NCBI RefSeq assembly: GCF_900107965.1
Contig: NZ_FNVU01000003.1
Span: forward strand, 558,001-622,000
Source: Actinacidiphila yanglinensis
Lineage (GTDB): Bacteria > Actinomycetota > Actinomycetes > Streptomycetales > Streptomycetaceae
Direction of reading: 5' to 3'
DNA: 64,000 nucleotides
Shown here: piece after piece, positions 35,786 to 44,229 of the stretch
Layout of the letters: every line of letters starts with the position of its first letter
Numbering within the stretch: position 1 is the stretch's first letter
Translations under genes and position numbers: made by a program
Notes under the pieces: generated by a model
What the model was told of the DNA's origin: nothing
Databases searched by the model: none
The model's input: the letters and a program-made list of their open reading frames with translations, nothing else

Positions 35786-37705
35786 CTGTCGACCGCAATT
35801 CTCACCGGCCCGTCCGGTGCCGGCACGCCGTCGCCGCTCGCGGACGACCTGCGGGCCCTGGGATTCCAGGTCGTGGAGGCCGACGGGCCGCACGCGGTGA
35901 GCGCCCGCCTGGCCGCGGCGCCGCCCGCCGAGCGCGTCGCGGTCGTCGACCGCCGCTTCCTCGGGCACCGGCACGCCCTGCGGCTGGCGCTGACCGACCC
36001 CCGCTTCGACGCCGGCGCGGTGGCCGGCGCGCTCGCCGTGCAGCCCGCAGCCCGCCCCGCCCTGACCCGGGCGCTGGCCGCGGTGGGCGGCGGCGACGCC
36101 CCGGTGCCCGCGGGCGCCCCGGCCGCCGCCGACCCCGACGGCCCGCGGACCGCGGCGCCCGCGGCCGCGTCCGGGCTCGCCGTGACCGGCGCGGCCGGAG
36201 GCGGCGACGTGCTCGCGGACCTGCTCGCCGAGGAACTGGAGCGGCAGGGCGCGCAGCCCTACCGCCCGGAGCTGGGTGTGCTGGTGGCCCGGGTGGTGCG
36301 CGGCCCGGCCGAGCGCGAGGAGACCGCCCGGGAGATCGCCGGGGTGGACGAGGAGGCGGTGCGGCTGCGCAGCGCGGTGAAGTCCCGCGACGGCTTCTTC
36401 ACCACCCACTTCATCAGCCCCTACTCGCGCTACATCGCGCGGTGGTGCGCCCGGCGCGGCCTGACCCCGAACCAGGTCACCACCGCGTCCCTGCTGGTCG
36501 CGCTGATCGCCGCCGGCTGCGCGGCCACCGGCACCCGCGCCGGCTACGTCGCCGCCGGGGTGCTGCTGCTGGCCTCCTTCGTCCTGGACTGCACCGACGG
36601 CCAGCTCGCCCGCTACTCCCTCCAGTACTCCACCCTCGGCGCCTGGCTGGACGCGACCTTCGACCGGGCCAAGGAGTACGCCTACTACGCCGGCCTCGCG
36701 CTGGGCGCGGCCCGCGGCGGCCACGACGACGTGTGGGCGCTCGCGCTCGGCGCGATGGTGCTCCAGACCTGCCGGCACGTCGTGGACTTCTCCTTCAACG
36801 AGGCCAACCACGACGCCGCCGCGAACACCAGCCCCACCGCCGCCCTCTCCGGGCGGCTGGACAGCGTCGGCTGGACCGTGTGGCTGCGCCGGATGATCGT
36901 GCTGCCGATCGGCGAGCGCTGGTTCCTCATCGCGGTGCTCACCGCCGCCACCACGCCCCGGATCACCTTCGTGGTGCTGCTGATCGGCTGCGGCCTGGCC
37001 GCCTGCTACACCACCGCCGGCCGAGTGCTGCGCTCGCTCACCCGGAAGGCCAGGCGCACCGACCGCGCCGCCCGGGCGCTCGCCGACCTCGCCGACAGCG
37101 GGCCGCTCGCCGAGGCCGTGTCGCGGGTGGCCGGCCCGCTCGCCCGGCGGCTGCCCGCGTTCGCGCCGCCGCTGCTGGCCGCGATCGGCGCGGGCGCCCT
37201 CACCGCGACCGCGGGCCTGGCCGCACGCGGCAGCTGGTGGGTGGTCGCCGCCGCCGTGCTCTACGTCGTGACCAGCGGGATCGCGGTCGCCCGGCCGCTG
37301 AAGGGCGCGCTGGACTGGCTGGTGCCGCCGTTCTTCCGGGCCGGCGAGTACGGCGCGATCCTGGCACTGGCGGCTGTCTCCGAGGTGAACGGAGCGTTGC
37401 CCGCCGCATTCGGGCTGGTGGCCGCGGTCGCCTACCATCACTACGACACGGTGTACCGCATCCGCGGCGGCACCGGAGCTCCGCCCCCCGCGCTGGTGCG
37501 GGCGGCGGGCGGACACGAGGGCCGGGCGCTGCTGGTGGCCGTCCTCGCGGCGGCCCTGGTCGGAGGGGCCCACCACGCCGGCTTCCGCACCGCGCTGACG
37601 GTCCTCGCCGTCGCACTCGCGCTGCTCGTCCTCACCGAGAGCATCCGCTTCTGGGTGTCCTCCGGGGCGCCCGCCGTACACGACGAATCAGGAGAACCCG
37701 CATGA
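35786..37705 (+). CDS. CDP-alcohol phosphatidyltransferase with N-terminal extra domain
   Basis: About 639 residues from a CTG start at 35786 (AGGGAG upstream); a GTG at 35873 is the conservative alternative. An approximately 200-residue soluble N-terminal region of unknown fold precedes a CDP-alcohol phosphotransferase core. Its motif is complete: D268-x2-D271-G, A275-R276, G285, D289, D293. Further membrane helices run to the C-terminus. The enzyme class moves a phospho-alcohol or phosphatidyl group from a CDP-carrier. It overlaps the cytidylyltransferase gene as ATGA, suggesting it uses the CDP-alcohol made there. Substrate unproven. Confidence 0.82.
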   Translation: MSTAILTGPSGAGTPSPLADDLRALGFQVVEADGPHAVSARLAAAPPAERVAVVDRRFLGHRHALRLALTDPRFDAGAVAGALAVQPAARPALTRALAAVGGGDAPVPAGAPAAADPDGPRTAAPAAASGLAVTGAAGGGDVLADLLAEELERQGAQPYRPELGVLVARVVRGPAEREETAREIAGVDEEAVRLRSAVKSRDGFFTTHFISPYSRYIARWCARRGLTPNQVTTASLLVALIAAGCAATGTRAGYVAAGVLLLASFVLDCTDGQLARYSLQYSTLGAWLDATFDRAKEYAYYAGLALGAARGGHDDVWALALGAMVLQTCRHVVDFSFNEANHDAAANTSPTAALSGRLDSVGWTVWLRRMIVLPIGERWFLIAVLTAATTPRITFVVLLIGCGLAACYTTAGRVLRSLTRKARRTDRAARALADLADSGPLAEAVSRVAGPLARRLPAFAPPLLAAIGAGALTATAGLAARGSWWVVAAAVLYVVTSGIAVARPLKGALDWLVPPFFRAGEYGAILALAAVSEVNGALPAAFGLVAAVAYHHYDTVYRIRGGTGAPPPALVRAAGGHEGRALLVAVLAAALVGGAHHAGFRTALTVLAVALALLVLTESIRFWVSSGAPAVHDESGEPA

Positions 37706-38454
37706 TCGGCCTCGTGCTGGCGGCAGGTGCAGGACGGCGTCTGCGGCCGTACACGGACACGCTGCCGAAGGCGCTGGTGCCGGTCGGACCGGACGGCGCC
37801 GCGGACGGCCCGACCGTGCTCGACCTCACGCTGGGGAACTTCGCGGCGGTCGGCATCACGCGGGCCGCGGTCGTGGTCGGCTACCGCAAGGAGGCCGTGT
37901 ACGCCCGCAAGGACGCGCTGGAGGCCCGGTACGGGGTCGAGCTGACCCTGATCGAGAACGACAAGGCCGAGGAGTGGAACAACGCCTACTCCCTGTGGTG
38001 CGCGCGCGACGTGCTCCGGGAGGGAGTGATTCTGGCCAACGGCGACACCGTCCACCCGGTCTCCGTCGAGCGCACGCTGCTGGCCGCCCGCGGTGAGGGC
38101 CGTCGGATCATCCTCGCGCTGGACACGGTCAAGAAGCTCGCCGACGAGGAGATGAAGGTCGTCGCCGAACCCGGCCGCGGAGTACGCCGGATCACCAAGC
38201 TGATGGACCCGGCCGACGCCACCGGCGAGTACATCGGCGTCACCCTGATCGAGGCCGAGGCCGCCGCCGACCTCGCCGACGCGCTCAAGGCCACCTTCGA
38301 GCGCGACCCGGACCTCTACTACGAGGACGGCTACCAGGAACTCGCCAACCGCGGCCACACCCTCGACGTGGCGCCGGTCGGCGACATCCCGTGGGTCGAG
38401 ATCGACAACCACGCCGACCTCGCCAGGGGACGGGAGATCGCGTGCCAGTACTGA
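37702..38454 (+). CDS. LicC-like CTP:phospho-alcohol cytidylyltransferase
   Basis: A 250-residue nucleotidyltransferase. The N-terminal signature LAAGAGRRLRPYT with PKALVPVG binds the nucleotide. EEWNNAYSL resembles the YNNxYSL segment of LicC phosphocholine and inositol-phosphate cytidylyltransferases, ANGDTV is the metal site, and the C-terminal EIDNHADLARG matches LicC-type ends. It is coupled on both sides (4-nt overlap before, 13-nt overlap after). Next to a glycerol-1-phosphate dehydrogenase-like gene, CDP-glycerol is a plausible product; phosphocholine or inositol phosphate are alternatives. Confidence 0.83.
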   Translation: MIGLVLAAGAGRRLRPYTDTLPKALVPVGPDGAADGPTVLDLTLGNFAAVGITRAAVVVGYRKEAVYARKDALEARYGVELTLIENDKAEEWNNAYSLWCARDVLREGVILANGDTVHPVSVERTLLAARGEGRRIILALDTVKKLADEEMKVVAEPGRGVRRITKLMDPADATGEYIGVTLIEAEAAADLADALKATFERDPDLYYEDGYQELANRGHTLDVAPVGDIPWVEIDNHADLARGREIACQY

Positions 38455-39503
38455 CCCGGCTGATCCCCTCGCCGGTCGTCGTCGACATCCGCGGGGGCGC
38501 GCTCGCCGACCTCTCCCGGCTCCTGGCCGACCAGCGGATCTCCACGTCCGGCAAGATCGCCATAGCGGTCAGCGACGGCTCCGGCGCCCGGCTGCGCGAG
38601 CGGCTGGCGCCCGAACTGCCCGGCGCCGCCTGGTTCCCGGTGGCCGGCGGCACCATCGACGCCGCCGTGAAGCTCGCCGACGCGATGCGCGGCGAGCGCT
38701 ACGACGCGGTGGTGGCCCTGGGCGGCGGCAAGATCATCGACGCCACCAAGTACGCGGCGGCGCGGGTCGGCCTGCCGATGGTCGCGGTCGCCACCAACCT
38801 CTCGCACGACGGCATCTGCTCGCCGGTGTCCACCCTGGACAACGACAACGGCCGCGGCTCCTACGGCGTACCCGGCCCGATCGCGGTCGTGATCGACCTG
38901 GACGTCATCCGCGCCGCCCCGGCCCGCTACGTCAGGTCCGGCATCGGCGACGCGGTGTCCAACCTGTCCGCGCTCGCCGACTGGGAGCTGTCGCACCGCG
39001 AGACCGGCGAGCGGATCGACGGGCTGGCCGCCGCGATGGCGCGCAGCGCCGGCGAGGCGGTGCTGCGCCACCCCGGCACCATCGCCGACGACGACTTCCT
39101 GGTCACCCTGGCGGAGGGCCTGGTGCTCACCGGCATCGCGATGTCGATCAGCGGCGACACCCGCCCGTCGTCCGGCGCGTGCCACGAGATCAGCCACGCC
39201 TTCGACCTGCTCCACCCGCAGCGCGCCGCCACGCACGGGGAGCAGGTGGGGATGGGCGCCGCCTTCGCGATGCACCTGCGCGGTGCCCGCGACGCGTCCG
39301 TGCTCATCGCCGACACGCTGCGCCGCCACGGGCTGCCGGTGCTGCCCGAGGAAATCGGCTTTTCCGCCCGGGAGTTCGTCGAGGCCGTGCGATTCGCGCC
39401 ACGGACGCGACCCGGGCGCTTCACGGTCCTGGAACACCTCGACCTGTCCGACACCGAGATCAGGGACGCGTACGCCGACTATGCCAAAACCATCAGTAGC
39501 TGA
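38442..39503 (+). CDS. sn-Glycerol-1-phosphate dehydrogenase-like (EgsA/AraM) enzyme
   Basis: A 353-residue iron/zinc alcohol dehydrogenase fold. GGGK at 94-97 binds NAD(P). ATNLSHDGICSPVS with Asp123, SGDTRPSSGACHEISHAFD and ATHGEQVGMG match the metal and substrate signatures of G1P dehydrogenases of archaea and Bacillus AraM, more closely than general alcohol dehydrogenases. It would reduce DHAP to sn-glycerol-1-phosphate in the cytoplasm. GTG start at 38442 with GGGAG upstream. Flanked by the cytidylyltransferase and a CDP-alcohol transferase, it probably makes their polyol phosphate. Confidence 0.83.
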   Translation: MPVLTRLIPSPVVVDIRGGALADLSRLLADQRISTSGKIAIAVSDGSGARLRERLAPELPGAAWFPVAGGTIDAAVKLADAMRGERYDAVVALGGGKIIDATKYAAARVGLPMVAVATNLSHDGICSPVSTLDNDNGRGSYGVPGPIAVVIDLDVIRAAPARYVRSGIGDAVSNLSALADWELSHRETGERIDGLAAAMARSAGEAVLRHPGTIADDDFLVTLAEGLVLTGIAMSISGDTRPSSGACHEISHAFDLLHPQRAATHGEQVGMGAAFAMHLRGARDASVLIADTLRRHGLPVLPEEIGFSAREFVEAVRFAPRTRPGRFTVLEHLDLSDTEIRDAYADYAKTISS

Positions 39504-40260
39504 ACTGCGCCCGGTCGTTCACCCGGCGGGGGTCAAGGACCGGCGCAGCGGTGAGCACTGGGGAGGCCGCCTCTACATGCGCGAGGTTTCGCTGCGCATC
39601 GACCGGCACCTGGTGAACACCCGCGTCACGCCCAACCAGCTGACGTACCTGATGACCGTGTGCGGCGTGCTCGCCGCCCCGGCGCTGCTCGTCCCGGGGA
39701 TCGCCGGAGCCGTGCTGGGCGTGGTCGCGGTCCAGCTCTACCTGCTGCTGGACTGCGTCGACGGCGAGATCGCCCGGTGGAAGAAGCAGTACTCGCTGTC
39801 CGGCGTGTACCTCGACCGGGTCGGCGCCTACCTCACCGACGCCGCCGTGCTGGTCGGCTTCGGGCTGCGCGCCGCCGACCTGTGGGGCAGCGGCCGGATC
39901 GACTGGCTGTGGGCGTTCCTGGGCACCCTGGCCGCGCTCGGCGCCGTGCTGATCAAGGCCGAGACCGACCTGGTCGGCGTGGCCCGGCACCAGGGCGGGC
40001 TGCCCCCGGTCAAGGAGGCGGCGTCCGAGCCGCGCTCGTCCGGGATAGCACTGGCCCGCCGGGCCGCCGCCGCGCTGCAGTTCCACCGGCTGGTGCTCGG
40101 CATCGAGGCCTCACTGCTCATCCTGGTGCTGGCGGTCGTCGACCACATCCGCGGCGACCTGTTCTTCACCCGGCTCGGCGTGGCCGTCCTGGCCGGAATC
40201 GCACTGCTGCAGACCCTGCTGCACCTGGTCTCGGTGCTCGCCTCCAGCAGGCTGAAATGA
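39481..40260 (+). CDS. CDP-alcohol phosphatidyltransferase-like protein, last motif Asp replaced
   Basis: A 259-residue membrane protein of about six helices. The CDP-alcohol motif reads D91-x2-D94-G95, A98-R99, G108, D112, but the fourth aspartate, usually the catalytic base, is Ala116 (LDRVGAYLTD). Asp120 is close and could substitute, or the protein may be inactive or regulatory. It starts 23 nt inside the dehydrogenase gene and overlaps the glycosyltransferase gene by 4 nt. It might pair with the larger transferase at 35786. Family sure, activity uncertain. Confidence 0.82.
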   Translation: MPKPSVAELRPVVHPAGVKDRRSGEHWGGRLYMREVSLRIDRHLVNTRVTPNQLTYLMTVCGVLAAPALLVPGIAGAVLGVVAVQLYLLLDCVDGEIARWKKQYSLSGVYLDRVGAYLTDAAVLVGFGLRAADLWGSGRIDWLWAFLGTLAALGAVLIKAETDLVGVARHQGGLPPVKEAASEPRSSGIALARRAAAALQFHRLVLGIEASLLILVLAVVDHIRGDLFFTRLGVAVLAGIALLQTLLHLVSVLASSRLK

Positions 40261-41144
40261 CCACCCCGCCGACGGTCGGCGCCGTCATCATCACCATGGG
40301 CACCCGTCCCGCGGAGCTGCAGGACCTGCTGGACTCCGTGGCCAAGCAGCAGGGCGCCCCGATCGAGGTCGCCCTGGTGGGCAACGGCTCCCCGCTGCCG
40401 GTGATCGAGCGCGAGCACCTGCGCACCGCCGAACTGCCCGAGAACCTGGGCATCCCCGGCGGCCGCAACGTCGGCGTGGAGCTGCTCGGCCCGGGCGGCA
40501 GGGACGTCGACGTGGTGCTCTTCCTCGACGACGACGGCCTGCTGCCCGGCGACGACACCGGGGAACTGGTGCGGCAGGCGTTCGCCCAGGACCCGGAACT
40601 GGGCATCATCAGCTTCCGGATCGCCGACCCGCAGACCGGCGAGACCCAGCGCCGGCACGTCCCGCGGCTGCGGGCCGCCGACCCGATGCGCAACTCCCGG
40701 GTGACCACCTTCCTCGGCGGCGCCTGCGCCGTGCGCACCGAGGTCATCCGGCAGGTCGGCGGGCTGCCCGAGCAGTTCTTCTACGCGCACGAGGAGACGG
40801 ATCTGGCCTGGCGTGCCCTTGACGCCGGCTGGATGATCGACTACCGCTCCGACCTGGTGCTGTACCACCCCGCGACCTCGCCGGCCCGGCACGCCGTCTA
40901 CCACCGGCTGGTGGCCAGAAATCGCGTCTGGCTGGCCCGGCGCAACCTGCCGTGGCCCCTGGTGCCGGTGTATCTCGGCGTATGGTTGACGCTCACCTTG
41001 GTGCGCAGGCCGTCAGGCAGCGCACTGCGCGCGTGGTTCGGCGGCTTCCGCGAGGGCTGGGCCACTCCGTGCGGTCCGCGACGGCCCATGCGCTGGCGTA
41101 CGGTATGGCGGTTGACCCGGCTGGGCCGACCCCCGATCATCTGA
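40257..41144 (+). CDS. Family 2 glycosyltransferase
   Basis: A 295-residue GT-A enzyme. The nucleotide-binding N-terminus VGAVIITMGTRPAEL and PENLGIPGGRNVG lead to the LFLDDDG metal motif near residue 95; GGACAVRTEV and HEETDLAWR are standard acceptor and catalytic-base segments of GT2 proteins. A C-terminal amphipathic/hydrophobic stretch (VPVYLGVWLTLTLV) may attach it to the membrane. The ATG is coupled to the previous gene by ATGA. It likely adds sugars to the phosphopolyol lipid or polymer before export. Confidence 0.88.
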   Translation: MTTPPTVGAVIITMGTRPAELQDLLDSVAKQQGAPIEVALVGNGSPLPVIEREHLRTAELPENLGIPGGRNVGVELLGPGGRDVDVVLFLDDDGLLPGDDTGELVRQAFAQDPELGIISFRIADPQTGETQRRHVPRLRAADPMRNSRVTTFLGGACAVRTEVIRQVGGLPEQFFYAHEETDLAWRALDAGWMIDYRSDLVLYHPATSPARHAVYHRLVARNRVWLARRNLPWPLVPVYLGVWLTLTLVRRPSGSALRAWFGGFREGWATPCGPRRPMRWRTVWRLTRLGRPPII

Positions 41145-41220
41145 CAAGCTCGGACCTGAGAGCATCAGGCGCAGCCCGGGGAACACCCCCTGCCACCCGG
41201 CGCGCACATTGAGGACGAAA

Positions 41221-42162
41221 GTGTCAACTGTGAGCGAGACAACGCACAATGGTGCGGTGGCCGTCGGTGCCCCGCCGGCGCCGTCGGCTTTTGACGACGG
41301 CCTCAGCCCCGCGGAGCTTGCGGCCAAGTACGGGCTGTCCGTCAGCGGCGCCCGGCCGGGGCTGCTGAGCTACACCCGGCAGCTTTGGGGCCGTCGACAT
41401 TTCATCAACGAGTTCGCCAAGGCGCGGACCGCGGCGCAGTACACGCAGGCCCGGCTCGGCCAGCTCTGGCAGGTCATGACCCCGCTGCTCAACGCGGCCG
41501 TGTACTACCTGATCTTCGGCATCCTGATCGGCACCCACAAGGGCATCGACAACTTCATCGCCTTCCTGGTGACCGGCGTCTTCATCTTCACCTTCACCCA
41601 GTCCTCCGTGCTCAGCGGCGTCCGGTCGATCTCCAGCAACCTCGGCCTGATCCGGGCCCTGCACTTCCCGCGCGCCTCGATGCCGATCGCCTTCACGCTC
41701 ATGCAGCTCCAGCAGCTGATGATGTCGATGTTCGTCCTGCTGGCGATCGTGCTCATGACCGGCGAGGTGCCGGACATGTCGTGGCTGCTGATGTTCCCCG
41801 CGCTGCTGTGCCAGTGGGTGTTCAACACCGGTCTGGCCCTGATCGTGGCCCGGTTGGGCAGCAAGATGACCGACCTCACCCAGCTGATGCCGTTCATGCT
41901 GCGCACCTGGATGTACATGTCGGGCGTCATGTACAGCATCACCAAGCTCACCACGACCGCCCCGCACATCCTGAGGATCCTGCTCGACATCAACCCGGCC
42001 GCGGTCTACATCGACCTGATGCGCTTCGCGTTGATCGACAGCGTGACGGCGGCCCAGATGCCCGCGCACGTGTGGGCGATCGCCGTAACCTGGGCAGTGG
42101 TCGTCGGGGTGGGCGGCTACATCTACTTCTGGAAGGCGGAAGAGTCCTATGGCCGTGGCTGA
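41221..42162 (+). CDS. ABC-2 type transporter permease (TagG/Wzm-like)
   Basis: A 313-residue permease with six helices in an ABC-2 membrane domain and a cytoplasmic N-terminus of about 60 residues. TQARLGQLWQVMTPLLNAAVYYLIFG is the typical opening of polysaccharide and teichoic-acid exporters. GTG at 41221 is used because GAGG lies 6 nt upstream; a TTG at 41209 is less likely. It pairs with the overlapping ATPase gene. Probable role: export of the glycopolymer or lipid-linked glycan built by the preceding enzymes. Confidence 0.9.
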   Translation: MSTVSETTHNGAVAVGAPPAPSAFDDGLSPAELAAKYGLSVSGARPGLLSYTRQLWGRRHFINEFAKARTAAQYTQARLGQLWQVMTPLLNAAVYYLIFGILIGTHKGIDNFIAFLVTGVFIFTFTQSSVLSGVRSISSNLGLIRALHFPRASMPIAFTLMQLQQLMMSMFVLLAIVLMTGEVPDMSWLLMFPALLCQWVFNTGLALIVARLGSKMTDLTQLMPFMLRTWMYMSGVMYSITKLTTTAPHILRILLDINPAAVYIDLMRFALIDSVTAAQMPAHVWAIAVTWAVVVGVGGYIYFWKAEESYGRG

Positions 42163-42958
42163 ACAGCAGGCGCTTCCCCCGGTGCAGGTGAGCAAGCCCA
42201 AGGTGCCCACCGTGATCGTGGAGAACGTCAACATCGTCTACACGGTCTACGGCGCCGGCACCGGAAAGGGCAGCGCCAGCGCGGCCCTGGGCCGGATGCT
42301 CTCCAAGAAGCGCCGCTCGTCCAACGTGCGCCGGGTGCACGCGGTCAAGGACGTCAGCTTCACCGCGTACCGCGGCGAGGCGATCGGCATCATCGGCTCC
42401 AACGGCTCGGGCAAGTCGACGCTGCTGCGGGCGATCGCGGGCCTGCTGCCGCCGGAGAGCGGCAAGATCTACACCGACGGCCAGCCGTCGCTGCTGGGTG
42501 TCAACGCGGCGCTGATGAACGACCTGACGGGCGGTACCAACGTCGTCCTCGGCGGGCTGGCGATGGGCATGTCGCGCGACGAGGTGCGCTCCCGCTACAA
42601 GGGCATCGTCGACTTCTCGGGCATCAACGAGAAGGGCGACTTCATCTCGCTGCCGATGCGCACCTACTCCTCCGGCATGGCGGCGCGGCTGAGGTTCTCC
42701 ATCGCCGCGGCCAAGGACCACGACGTGCTGATGATCGACGAGGCGCTGGCCACCGGCGACCGCGCGTTCCAGAAGCGTTCGGAGTCCCGCATCCGCGAAC
42801 TGCGCAAGGAGGCGGGCACCGTCTTCCTGGTCAGCCACAGCAACTCCTCGATCCGGGACACCTGCGAGCGGGTGATCTGGCTGGAGCACGGTGTGATGCT
42901 GATGGACGGTCCGACCGAGGACGTGCTGTCCGCCTACGAGGACCGCACCGGGAAGTGA
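42149..42958 (+). CDS. ABC transporter ATPase (TagH/Wzt-like)
   Basis: A 269-residue ATPase. Walker A GSNGSGKST at 83-91, a YSSGM signature in place of LSGGQ, and Walker B LMIDEALATGD are characteristic of teichoic-acid/O-antigen exporters (TagH, Wzt, KpsT). There is no long C-terminal substrate-binding domain, so the carrier is probably of the cap-independent type. It overlaps the permease gene by 14 nt and is followed by a strong hairpin, closing the operon. Confidence 0.92.
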   Translation: MAVAEQQALPPVQVSKPKVPTVIVENVNIVYTVYGAGTGKGSASAALGRMLSKKRRSSNVRRVHAVKDVSFTAYRGEAIGIIGSNGSGKSTLLRAIAGLLPPESGKIYTDGQPSLLGVNAALMNDLTGGTNVVLGGLAMGMSRDEVRSRYKGIVDFSGINEKGDFISLPMRTYSSGMAARLRFSIAAAKDHDVLMIDEALATGDRAFQKRSESRIRELRKEAGTVFLVSHSNSSIRDTCERVIWLEHGVMLMDGPTEDVLSAYEDRTGK

Positions 42959-43045
42959 GCACGGACCGGGCCGGCAACCGCCGGCCGGTCCACCCGGTCC
43001 GTCCGGTCCGGCGCGAGGCGCGCCGCCCGGGAGAATTTTCCGAAG

Positions 43046-43082
43046 AACCGATCCCCGCCGGATGATCCGGCGGGGATCGGTT
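43046..43082 (+). terminator. Perfect 17-bp hairpin terminator
   Basis: Arms at 43046-43062 and 43066-43082 are exact complements with a 3-nt TGA loop, followed by TGTTGT. It is the cleanest terminator-like hairpin in the window apart from that at 51826, and it separates the exporter operon from the hopanoid genes. Confidence 0.85.
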
Positions 43083-43279
43083 GTTGTGGAGCTGTGTCGT
43101 CGTCCGCGGTTCGGGGCGCGCCCCCGGCGTACGCCGGGTGGTGCCCCGACGTAAGCTGTACCGGTGCTGGGAGCCTGCCGATGATCGATACCCGGGGACG
43201 GGTGTCCGCGAGTGAAGGTGCGGCGTGTCCGAAATGGGAAGTTTCGACGGGGCAGTGTAGAACGGGGGATGTGGCGGCC

Positions 43280-43345
43280 ATGACGATCGGGACCCTCGCG
43301 TTCCTGGGCACGCTCGCCGCCTGTGCGCCGGGAACCCCGCGGTGA
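43280..43345 (+). CDS. Possible 21-residue leader peptide coupled to hpnC
   Basis: A mini-ORF reading MTIGTLAFLGTLAACAPGTPR with a GGGGGA ribosome site and a stop overlapping the hpnC GTG (GTGA). It contains a lipobox-like LAAC but is far too short for a normal lipoprotein. It may drive translation of hpnC, whose own ribosome site is weak. The gap before it (43083-43279) holds a 16-nt palindrome CCCGGCGTACGCCGGG at 43123-43138 and no clear promoter. Chance remains possible. Confidence 0.3.
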   Translation: MTIGTLAFLGTLAACAPGTPR

Positions 43346-44229
43346 CCGGGGACGTCACGTCCCGGGCCGTCCTGGACAAGGCTGCGCGCGAGAACTTCCC
43401 GGTGGCACCGGTGTTCCTGCCGCGTGCCTGGCGCCAGGACCTGATGGCCGTGTACGGATTCGCCCGGCTGGTGGACGACATCGGCGACGGCGACCTGGTC
43501 GACGGCGGCCGGCCCGACGCGGTCCGGCTCGGCCTGCCCCCCGAGGCGGCCGGCGACCGGATCGCGATGCTCGACGCCTTCGAGGCGGACCTGCGCCGGG
43601 TGTTCGACGGCACCCCCGCCCATCCGCTGCTGCTCGCGCTGCGTCCCACCGTCGAGCGGCACCGGCTCACCCCGGAGCCGTTCCTCGGCCTGATCGCCGC
43701 CAACCGGCAGGACCAGCAGGTCAGCCGGTATGCCACCTACGACGACCTGCTCGCCTACTGCGAGTTGTCCGCCAATCCGGTGGGCCGGCTGGTGCTCTCC
43801 ATCACCGGTACCTCCACCCCGGAGCGGGTCCGGCGATCGGACGCGGTGTGCACCGCGCTGCAGATCGTGGAGCACCTCCAGGACGTCGCGGAGGACCTCG
43901 GCAGGGACCGGGTGTACCTGCCGGCGGAGGACATGAAACGCTTCTCGGTGAGCGAGGCCGATCTCGCCGCACCGACCGCGGGGGAGAAGGTGCGCGAACT
44001 GGTCGCGTTCGAGGCCGGGCGGGCCCGTGACCTGCTCGGTGAGGGCGGCGCCCTGGTCCGCAGCGTCCGCGGCCGACTCAGACTGCTGCTCGCCGGATTC
44101 GTCGGCGGCGGCAGGGCGGCATTGCGGGCGGTGGAGGATGCGGGGTACGACGTGCTGGCGGGTTCTCCCAAGGCCACCAAGCCCGTCCTGCTGCGTGAGG
44201 TGGGGTCGACATTGCGAAGAGAGGGGTGA
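43342..44229 (+). CDS. hpnC: Hydroxysqualene synthase HpnC
   Basis: A 295-residue trans-prenyltransferase of the squalene/phytoene synthase fold. First Asp motif DDIGD at 45-49 and second region QDVAEDLGRDRVYLP (about 180-195) bind the diphosphates through Mg2+. HpnC converts presqualene diphosphate to hydroxysqualene. First gene of the hopanoid operon, GTG start, with GTGA overlap to hpnD. The HpnC versus HpnD distinction rests on order and the QDVAED pattern. Confidence 0.9.
   Translation: MTGDVTSRAVLDKAARENFPVAPVFLPRAWRQDLMAVYGFARLVDDIGDGDLVDGGRPDAVRLGLPPEAAGDRIAMLDAFEADLRRVFDGTPAHPLLLALRPTVERHRLTPEPFLGLIAANRQDQQVSRYATYDDLLAYCELSANPVGRLVLSITGTSTPERVRRSDAVCTALQIVEHLQDVAEDLGRDRVYLPAEDMKRFSVSEADLAAPTAGEKVRELVAFEAGRARDLLGEGGALVRSVRGRLRLLLAGFVGGGRAALRAVEDAGYDVLAGSPKATKPVLLREVGSTLRREG

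Noticed and set aside
43200..43300. ECF-sigma-like promoter (GGGAAGTTT ... TAGAAC) before hpnC
   Set aside because: Spacing and -10 sequence do not fit a known ECF consensus well enough to call.
43094..43345. 83-codon gene before hpnC
   Set aside because: Only the last 22 codons have a ribosome site and plausible context; the upstream part overlaps a palindrome and looks non-coding.
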